NCBI GenBank assembly: GCA_020057645.1
Contig: JAGVFL010000111.1
Coordinates: 1-5,585, forward strand
Direction of reading: 5' to 3'
Origin: Candidatus Omnitrophota bacterium
GTDB lineage: Bacteria > Omnitrophota > Gorgyraeia > Gorgyraeales > Gorgyraeaceae
DNA: 5,585 bases
Shown here: piece after piece, positions 1 through 5,585 of the stretch
Layout of the letters: each line of letters begins with the position of its first letter
Position numbering within the stretch: position 1 is the first letter of the stretch
Translations under genes and position numbers: made by a program
The notes under the pieces: model-generated
Databases searched by the model: none
What the model was told of the DNA's origin: nothing
What the model saw: only the letters and a program-made list of their open reading frames with translations

Positions 1-830
<830 letters not shown>

Positions 831-834
<4 letters not shown>

Positions 835-1568
835 GCTGCACCTTTGTATATACCAAGGGGGTATTCCTTTGTCAATTCTTCTCCTATCCACTTTACCGCG
901 TCCTGCGGAGAAAGCCCGAGATACGTAGGGCACGGGGAAAGGACCTCTACAATTGAAAAACCTAAACCCTTCACTTGATTTTCAAATGCCTTTTTTATTG
1001 CCTTTTTAGCCTTTAAAACATTCTGCGGGTTATGAATAGAAACCCTTTCCGCATACACAACGCCCGGCAGTACGGACAATAATTCGCACACCTTCAAAGG
1101 AAATCCATGCTTCTTCTCGTCTCTGCCTGAAGGCGTGGTCGCGGTTTTCTGTTTTAGTAAAGTAGTAGGCGCCATCTGGCCGCCGGTCATGCCGTATACC
1201 GTATTATTGACAAATATGATCGTAATGTTCTCGCCTCTATTCGCCGCGTGTATTATCTCAGCTGTCCCTATGGCTCCGAGATCTCCGTCGCCTTGGTAAC
1301 CAAATACTATCCTGTCGGGCAGAGAGCGCTTTATCCCTGTAGCGACCGCGGGAACCCTGCCATGCGCTGCTTCTGTCACGTCAAAATCCCAGTAATCATA
1401 CGCTATAACAGCGCACCCTACAGGCGCGATTCCTATGAGTTTTTCTCTTATGCCAAGATCGTCCACAACCTCGCATATGACGCGATGCACTATGCCATGG
1501 CCGCATCCCGTGCAATAGTGGGTCTCTGTATCCCTGATGCTTTCCGGTTTTTCAAAAATCTTATCCAT
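831..1568 (-). CDS. 2-oxoacid:ferredoxin oxidoreductase, TPP-binding beta subunit (KorB/VorA-like)
   Basis: Beta subunit (245 aa), which binds the diphosphate end of thiamine pyrophosphate and one [4Fe-4S] cluster, and carries out decarboxylation with electron transfer toward the ferredoxin subunit. CTGCGHG (residues 19-25) gives two cluster cysteines, C19 and C22. C52 (in APVGCAV) and C213 (in LSPCPT) are likely the other two ligands, by analogy with pyruvate:ferredoxin oxidoreductase. The TPP motif runs from GDGDLG (93-98) to VNN (120-122), followed by [12 protein letters not shown] (125-136). Length is normal. The ATG at 1568 overlaps the alpha stop by 8 bp (ATGGATAA). Only a weak GAG lies upstream, so coupling to alpha translation is probable. 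The beta and gamma genes are separate here; some archaeal VOR systems fuse them. The exact 2-oxoacid used is uncertain. Confidence 0.94.
839..845 (-). promoter_or_regulatory. Ribosome-binding site deciding the GTG start of the gamma subunit
   Basis: AAAGGTG on the minus strand, 4 bases before the GTG at 834 and within the last codons of the beta subunit. Together with the GTGA stop/start overlap it shows that gamma starts at GTG 834 and not at the upstream ATG 933. The arrangement suggests translational coupling of beta and gamma, which would help equal subunit production. Confidence 0.65.
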
Positions 1569-2610
1569 TGATATGCTCGATTTCTTTTATTATCTCGTCT
1601 TCGCCCGGGATCTCGCCGCCTGTGCGGCCGTAAAAATGCACTGGCCTGGCGCAATCTATGGCCAGCTTCACGTCCTCTATCATCTGGCCGCAGCTCATCT
1701 CTACGACTAAAAATGATTTAACATTTTTTGCCAGTTCCTTAAACGCTCTCTCAGGAAATGGCCATAATGTTATCGGCCTAATCATACCTATCGATTTACC
1801 TTTTTTGCGGAGCTTTTCAACAACGCTTCTACATATCCTGCTCGGAGTGCCGTAAGCAACCAGCGTAATCTCGCTGTCATCTCCATACAGGACCTCGCAT
1901 CTCTGTTCTATATCTTTTATCTGGTTATATTTTTTCTGTAATTTTAAATTGAACTTTTCAAGCTCTCCATCGCTCAAAATAAGCGACTTTATAATTCTCG
2001 GCTTCCTTCCTTTGCACCCGTCCAGTATCCAGTCTTTTTTGATTTCAGGCTTTGTCTCGGCCTTAAATTCCACGGGCTCCATCATCTGCCCTAATATCCC
2101 GTCTCCGAGTATCATAACAGGCGTCCTGTATTTATCCGCCAGGTCAAATGAAAGCATTGTTAAATCAGCTATCTCCTGCACGGATGCCGGCGCAATAACT
2201 ATTTGGTGATAATCGCCGTGGCCTCCGCCTTTAACAGCCTGGAAATAATCGCTCTGGCTTGGCCCAATATTGCCTAATCCGGGCCCGCCTCTCATAATAT
2301 TTACAATAATTGCAGGAAGTTCGCACGCCGCAAGGTAAGATATGCCCTCCTGCTTTAAACTTATGCCCGGGCTCGAAGAAGATGTCATTGCCCTCGTACC
2401 TGTAAGCGACGAGCCGAATACCATATTTATAGCCGCGAGCTCGCTTTCGGATTGTATGAAAACGCCTCCTGCCTCGGGCATGCGCTTTGACATGTAAGCA
2501 GGGATTTCATTTTGAGGCGTAATAGGGTATCCTGCGTAGAACCTGCAGCCCGCTATTATCGCCGCCTCCGCTAACGCCTCATTCCCGCACATTAAAACCT
2601 TCTTTGCCAT
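1561..2610 (-). CDS. vorB: 2-oxoacid:ferredoxin oxidoreductase, alpha subunit (VorB/KorA type)
   Basis: Alpha subunit (349 aa), carrying the pyrimidine-binding half of the TPP site plus a transketolase-C-like domain. The N-terminal region shows [19 protein letters not shown] then GYPITPQNE (27-35), whose YPITP is the substrate-binding motif of the PFOR superfamily, then [33 protein letters not shown] and [18 protein letters not shown]. This set is typical of the family labelled 3-methyl-2-oxobutanoate (2-ketoisovalerate) dehydrogenase subunit VorB; the same family is often annotated KorA. The C-terminal half has [26 protein letters not shown] and [13 protein letters not shown], the binding surface for the beta partner. 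It starts 5 bases after the ferredoxin stop with an AT-rich leader and no recognisable Shine-Dalgarno. The likely reaction is 2-oxoisovalerate + CoA + oxidised ferredoxin to isobutyryl-CoA + CO2 + reduced ferredoxin, but 2-oxoglutarate cannot be excluded from sequence alone. Confidence 0.93.
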   Translation of the reverse strand: MAKKVLMCGNEALAEAAIIAGCRFYAGYPITPQNEIPAYMSKRMPEAGGVFIQSESELAAINMVFGSSLTGTRAMTSSSSPGISLKQEGISYLAACELPAIIVNIMRGGPGLGNIGPSQSDYFQAVKGGGHGDYHQIVIAPASVQEIADLTMLSFDLADKYRTPVMILGDGILGQMMEPVEFKAETKPEIKKDWILDGCKGRKPRIIKSLILSDGELEKFNLKLQKKYNQIKDIEQRCEVLYGDDSEITLVAYGTPSRICRSVVEKLRKKGKSIGMIRPITLWPFPERAFKELAKNVKSFLVVEMSCGQMIEDVKLAIDCARPVHFYGRTGGEIPGEDEIIKEIEHING

Positions 2611-2615
2611 AATTT

Positions 2616-2819
2616 TTATTTATATATTGTTATGCATAAGTCAGGGCATATAATCGCGCAAAAAGAACACCCCGAACATTCGTCTTTTTCAAGAATCTCA
2701 ACAGGATACTCGCCTTTTTTATTGAGAAACTTGGCCTGTTTTATATGGCCTTTCGGGCAATATAAAACACAGAGCCCGCAGCCTTTGCATTTTTCCGCGT
2801 CAATCTTTATCTTTGCCAT
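2616..2819 (-). CDS. 2x[4Fe-4S] ferredoxin subunit of 2-oxoacid:ferredoxin oxidoreductase (delta; KorD/VorD-like)
   Basis: Small (67 aa) bacterial-type dicluster ferredoxin subunit that passes electrons from the TPP/Fe-S core of the complex to free ferredoxin. Two CxxCxxCxxxCP motifs are complete: C11-C14-C17-C21-P22 and C48-C51-C54-C58-P59. They are separated by a 26-residue linker with a KKGEYPVEI hairpin, the usual shape of KorD/VorD/PorD subunits. An additional C62 follows the second motif. The ATG at 2819 lies inside the end of dxs (13-bp overlap), with only a distant AGAGG upstream, so it is probably translated by coupling. It is the first gene of the oxidoreductase set and is followed 5 bases later by the alpha subunit. 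A free-standing ferredoxin is possible, but the position favours a dedicated subunit. Confidence 0.92.
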   Translation of the reverse strand: MAKIKIDAEKCKGCGLCVLYCPKGHIKQAKFLNKKGEYPVEILEKDECSGCSFCAIICPDLCITIYK

Positions 2820-4747
2820 TCTTTTTTTATCGCCTCTGCTATCTTTTTCGAAGACAATCCATACTTATCCAATAGCGCCCGCCTGTCCCCGTGTTCAATA
2901 AATTTGTCAGGCAAGGCTATATTTTTAATTATAATATGTTTCTCAATTTTATCAATAATTAATTCTAAAACCCCCGAGCCGAATCCTCCGCTAATGACGC
3001 CTTCCTCTACTGTAAACAGCTTTTCTGTTTTTAAAATAGATCCCATTATCAAATCCATGTCTATGGGTTTAATGAATCTCGCGTTTATGACTTCGCAATC
3101 TATGCCTTCGTTCATTAAAAAAGACGCTGCCTCCAGCGCAATGTTAGACATGTAACCTATGCCCGCCATTGTCACATCCTTACCTTGCTTTAATAATTCT
3201 CCCTTGCCTAAATTTATCGGCAAATTATTCTTTGAGCGACCGAAGGGAGTCCCAAGCGAAGCCGAGGGGCTCAGTCGAGAAGGATAACTTGCGCCGCGGG
3301 GATATCTTATCGCAACAGGGCCTTTATCATAAGACACAGCCCATTCAAGCATATTTTTTAATTCTTCTTCATCTTTCGGAGCCATAGACACTATATTCGG
3401 TAAATTCCTTATATAACTCATATCAAATGCGCCGTGATGAGTAGGCCCGTCTTCTCCCACCAGCCCTGCCCTGTCTAACATGAATATTACATTGAGATTC
3501 TGAAGGCATACGTCATGAAATATTTGATCATAAGAACGCTGTAAAAAAGTAGAATATATAGCTACTACAGGTTTAAAACCTGCCTTTGCCAGGCCTGCTG
3601 CAAAACCCACTGCGTGCTGCTCAGCCATTCCTACATCAAAAAATCTATCCGGAAAAAGATTTGCGAATTTATCCAGCCCTGTGCCTTCCGGCATTGCGGC
3701 TGTTATAGCTACTATCTTTTTATCGCGTTCGGCCATCTCTATTATTTTACTGCCAAAAGCTTTCGTGAAACTTTCTTCGGATTTAACATCCTGCTTCTCT
3801 ATATCTACCACAGCCGTTTTTTCTCCTGTATCCACATTAAAAGAAGATATGCCGTGGAATTTTTCAGGCCCTTTTTCCGCAAAACTATATCCTTTTCCTT
3901 TTTTTGTAACCACGTGCAGCAAAATAGGCTCATTCATGTTTATGATATTTTTTAAAGTGCCTATAACTGCGGCAATATCGTTTCCGTCAATAGGCCCGAA
4001 ATATCTCAGCCCAAGCTCTTCAAAAAGCATGCCCGGGACAAGCAGATTTTTAAGTCCTTCTTCCAGCCTTCTTGCCGAACGTATAACCCTGAAACCAAAA
4101 CGGGGAACCCTGGAAAGCAGGTTCTCAACGTCTTTTCTTATCTTGTTATACGCAGGCGCTGTAATTATCCTGTTCAAATATTTGCTCAACGCCCCCACGC
4201 TTTTTGATATGCTCATTTCATTATCGTTCAGAATAACGAGCATGTTTTTATGCAAGTGGCCCGCGTGATTCAATGCCTCCAATGCCATTCCCCCGCCTAA
4301 AGACGCGTCGCCTATCACAGCCACAACCTTGTTATTTTTCTGTTCCAGGTCTCTTGCCGCGGCCATGCCCAATGCGGTAGAAATAGAAGTTGATCCGTGG
4401 CCTGTTGTAAATACGTCGTATTCGCTTTCGTATTTATTCGGGAATCCGCTAAGGCCACCTGTCTTGCGAAGCGTGGCAAATTTGTCTTTTCTTCCCGTTA
4501 AAATCTTGTGGGCGTATGCCTGATGCCCCACATCCCATATAATAATATCCTCGGGCGCATTCAAACAGTAATGGATACCTACTATAAGCTCGACTGCGCC
4601 AAGGCTGGATGCCAGGTGCCCTCCCGAAGAAGCCACATTGTTTATAATAATCTCCCGTATCTCCTGGGCCAAAGCAGGTAATTCATCCACGCTCAGTTTT
4701 TTTAAATCGCCCGGGCTATTTATATTATCTAATAATCTCTCTGCCAT
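2807..4747 (-). CDS. dxs: 1-deoxy-D-xylulose-5-phosphate synthase
   Basis: TPP-dependent cytosolic enzyme that condenses pyruvate with glyceraldehyde-3-phosphate to DXP, the first step of the MEP isoprenoid pathway and a precursor for thiamine and pyridoxal. From the ATG at 4747 it is 646 aa, slightly longer than E. coli Dxs (620). Domain I has SGGHLASSLG with H44, DVGHQAYAHKILTGR with H75, and the TPP motif GDASLGGGMALEALNHAG (146-163) to NDN (174-176); the third position is Ala where GDG is commoner. Domain II has DVGMAEQHAVGFAAGLA with the catalytic Glu at 376, DRAGLVGEDGPTHHGAFD and AIRYPRG (479-485). Domain III has VEEGVISGGFGSGV and LPDKFIEHGDR. Between RYPRG and GKG an in-frame insert of about 20 residues coincides with a GC-rich repeat-like element. 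The frame stays open to a TTG at 4771, but MAERLLDNINSPGDL is the natural start, with a close AGGA upstream. The stop overlaps the ferredoxin gene. Confidence 0.97.
   Translation of the reverse strand: MAERLLDNINSPGDLKKLSVDELPALAQEIREIIINNVASSGGHLASSLGAVELIVGIHYCLNAPEDIIIWDVGHQAYAHKILTGRKDKFATLRKTGGLSGFPNKYESEYDVFTTGHGSTSISTALGMAAARDLEQKNNKVVAVIGDASLGGGMALEALNHAGHLHKNMLVILNDNEMSISKSVGALSKYLNRIITAPAYNKIRKDVENLLSRVPRFGFRVIRSARRLEEGLKNLLVPGMLFEELGLRYFGPIDGNDIAAVIGTLKNIINMNEPILLHVVTKKGKGYSFAEKGPEKFHGISSFNVDTGEKTAVVDIEKQDVKSEESFTKAFGSKIIEMAERDKKIVAITAAMPEGTGLDKFANLFPDRFFDVGMAEQHAVGFAAGLAKAGFKPVVAIYSTFLQRSYDQIFHDVCLQNLNVIFMLDRAGLVGEDGPTHHGAFDMSYIRNLPNIVSMAPKDEEELKNMLEWAVSYDKGPVAIRYPRGASYPSRLSPSASLGTPFGRSKNNLPINLGKGELLKQGKDVTMAGIGYMSNIALEAASFLMNEGIDCEVINARFIKPIDMDLIMGSILKTEKLFTVEEGVISGGFGSGVLELIIDKIEKHIIIKNIALPDKFIEHGDRRALLDKYGLSSKKIAEAIKKEWQR
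3230..3289 (-). repeat. GC-rich palindromic repeat-like element inserted in frame in dxs
   Basis: A stretch of about 60 bases, much more GC-rich than the flanking dxs sequence (33 G/C in the 50 bases 3234-3283 by hand count), encodes SYPSRLSPSASLGTPFGRSK, Dxs residues 487-506. It lies just after the conserved RYPRG. E. coli Dxs has 15 residues between RYPRG and GKG; this one has 28. On the plus strand GAGTCCC (3247-3253) can pair with GGGGCTC (3266-3272), with one G-T pair, around a loop holding GCGAAGC. An outer CGAC (3237-3240) pairs with GTCG (3274-3277). Style and structure resemble small dispersed palindromic elements, such as those that insert in frame into Rickettsia genes. Only one copy is in the window, so repeat status is inferred. 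Exact ends are approximate. Confidence 0.6.
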
Positions 4748-4757
4748 ATTCCTAGGA

Positions 4758-4774
4758 CCCAATAATCCCAATAA
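4758..4774. repeat. Short tandem pair of TTATTGGG (9-base period) ahead of dxs
   Basis: Two copies of CCCAATAA on the plus strand (4758-4765 and 4767-4774), one base apart, read TTATTGGG twice on the transcribed strand. The distal copy touches the foot of the 35-bp palindrome. Function is unknown; it may be a small duplication left by slippage. It lies between the palindrome and the dxs ATG. Confidence 0.5.
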
Positions 4775-4807
4775 GGTGACAAACTGACATTGTCAGTTTG
4801 TCACCTT
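4773..4807. repeat. Perfect 35-bp palindrome at the ispA-dxs junction
   Basis: The left arm AAGGTGACAAACTGACA (4773-4789) and right arm (4791-4807) are exact reverse complements over 17 bp around a single central base (4790). Each arm also contains TGACA twice. The ispA stop codon TGA (4801-4803) lies inside it, and its other foot reaches the TTG-extended dxs frame. As RNA it would fold into a stem of about 16 bp with a three-base loop. There is no U-run after the stem on either strand and the stem is only moderately GC-rich, so a standard intrinsic terminator is unlikely. It could be a mobile palindromic repeat, an operator for a dimeric regulator, or an RNA hairpin tuning dxs translation or mRNA stability. 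Confidence 0.85.
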
Positions 4808-5585
4808 GCCGCTATCAGGTCAGCTAAATTTAATAGCGTTTCTGCTTTTTTGCCGAAAATTTTCAAATGGCTCTTTGCTCTTTTTGCTAAGAATTCTGCC
4901 TTTTCTTTTGCTCTGGCCGAGCCATATAGTTTTACATATCCGTCTTTATCTTTTAAATCATCCAAAAGTTGAAACGTGAGCCCGATGTCCCTTCCGAAAT
5001 TCCCGAGCGCATTTGTCTCCCGCTTGCTTGCGCCTTTAATTATTCCGCCTGACTTTACCGCTACTTCAAATAGCACAGCTGTCTTCTTCAAATTGATATA
5101 TTCAATATCTTTATCTTTGCCCAATATATCCGCGACCTGCCCGCCTATTATGCCGCGGGTCCCGATTACTTTTGATATCTCTTTCATGACATCAATATTC
5201 CCTGACTCTGCGATCACCTGAAATGCGAGCGTCAGAAGCGCGTCTCCTACTAGAAGCGCTACGTCTTCCCCGAATTTTTTGTGGCACGTTTTTTTGCCGC
5301 GCCTGAAATCGTCGTCATCCATGCACGGCATATCATCGTGAACAAGGGTATAGGAATGCACCAGTTCTATGCCGCACGCAACAGGTATCACGGCATTACC
5401 TTTCCCTCCGCACGCCTGGAATCCCGCGATAGTGACTATAGGCCTTATTCTTTTACCTCCTGGAAATACAGAATATCTCATTGCCTTGTGGATGACCTGG
5501 GGTTTAAGAGAGCTAGGAGGAAGGTATTTATCCAGGGATTTATCTATTATTTTTTTCTTAGCTATTATGTATTTTTGGATATTCA
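4801..5585 (-). CDS. ispA: Short-chain polyprenyl diphosphate synthase (farnesyl/geranylgeranyl type), 5' end at or just beyond window edge
   Basis: Trans-isoprenyl diphosphate synthase that builds C15 or C20 prenyl diphosphates from IPP and allylic primers. The frame is open from the stop at 4801 to the window edge, giving 260 full codons. An internal ATG at 5481 is not the start, because the preceding codons encode family-typical sequence ending PQVIHKAMRYSVFPGGKRIRP. The last two bases of the window read TG on this strand just before NIQKYI, so the true start codon may be split by the edge. Counting from that Asn: GGKRIRP at 42-48; first Asp-rich motif DDMPCMD (83-89) in HDDMPCMDDDDFRRG, the two-residue-expanded bacterial type, with Tyr five positions before it (compatible with a C15-C20 product); GGQVAD (147-152); KTAVLF; second motif DDLKD (208-212). 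The usual segment after that motif is largely missing. Adjacent dxs supports an isoprenoid role. FPP versus GGPP product is undecided. Confidence 0.93.
   Translation of the reverse strand, partial: NIQKYIIAKKKIIDKSLDKYLPPSSLKPQVIHKAMRYSVFPGGKRIRPIVTIAGFQACGGKGNAVIPVACGIELVHSYTLVHDDMPCMDDDDFRRGKKTCHKKFGEDVALLVGDALLTLAFQVIAESGNIDVMKEISKVIGTRGIIGGQVADILGKDKDIEYINLKKTAVLFEVAVKSGGIIKGASKRETNALGNFGRDIGLTFQLLDDLKDKDGYVKLYGSARAKEKAEFLAKRAKSHLKIFGKKAETLLNLADLIAAR

Noticed and set aside
835..933. Upstream extension of the gamma subunit to the ATG at 933
   Set aside because: The extra residues are a frame-shifted reading of the end of the beta-subunit gene, have no family counterpart, and the GTGA overlap with a good ribosome site at 834 explains the real start.
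3681..4268. 195-codon open frame on the plus strand opposite dxs
   Set aside because: It is antisense to an unmistakable dxs coding region, has a low-complexity Phe/Ser/Leu-rich translation, no recognisable domain and no ribosome site. The other plus-strand open frames are likewise shadows.
4773..4807. Intrinsic transcription terminator between ispA and dxs
   Set aside because: The stem is strong but no run of T follows on either strand, and ending transcription here would separate dxs from its only visible upstream neighbour with no clear promoter in the 53-base gap.
5479..5481. ATG at 5481 as the ispA start
   Set aside because: The frame continues open to the window edge and encodes conserved N-terminal family sequence (PQVIHKAMRYSVF with GGKRIRP); starting at 5481 would cut off the first helix.

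Overview
The window is a tightly packed, single-direction gene block. Every gene lies on the minus strand, so transcription runs from high to low coordinates. In transcription order it holds: a short-chain polyprenyl diphosphate synthase (ispA type, 5' end just off the window edge); 1-deoxy-D-xylulose-5-phosphate synthase (dxs); a four-gene 2-oxoacid:ferredoxin oxidoreductase (2x[4Fe-4S] ferredoxin subunit, VorB/KorA-type alpha, TPP-binding beta, gamma); and the N-terminal 102 codons of glutamyl-tRNA synthetase (gltX), which runs off the low-coordinate edge. There is no non-coding stretch longer than about 53 bases.

Spacing suggests one operon. The junctions are ispA-53 bp-dxs, dxs/ferredoxin 13-bp overlap, ferredoxin-5 bp-alpha, alpha/beta 8-bp overlap, beta/gamma 4-bp GTGA overlap, and gamma/gltX 14-bp overlap. 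I saw no convincing promoter or intrinsic terminator. The only intergenic gap is occupied by a perfect 35-bp palindrome that also supplies the ispA stop codon.

The organism is a bacterium with an anaerobic, ferredoxin-based metabolism (2-oxoacid:ferredoxin oxidoreductase) and the MEP isoprenoid route (Dxs). AUA and AGA codons are frequent and base composition is moderate. The gene mix and small repeats would fit a candidate phylum such as Omnitrophota. That placement is a low-confidence impression from sequence style, not a search result.

Functionally, Dxs makes DXP from pyruvate and glyceraldehyde-3-phosphate, and IspA condenses the later IPP/DMAPP into C15-C20 prenyl diphosphates. The oxidoreductase oxidises a 2-oxoacid to an acyl-CoA and yields reduced ferredoxin, which could in principle feed the Fe-S steps (IspG/IspH) of the MEP pathway.

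The window does not contain a recognisable new defence, mobile or secretion system. The points most worth a second look are: a GC-rich, repeat-like element of about 60 bp sitting in frame inside dxs and encoding about 20 extra Ser/Pro-rich residues; the perfect palindrome at the ispA/dxs junction; an IspA-type enzyme lacking the usual segment after its second Asp-rich motif; and a GltX that seems to lack the Cys-containing zinc/TPEEL region.
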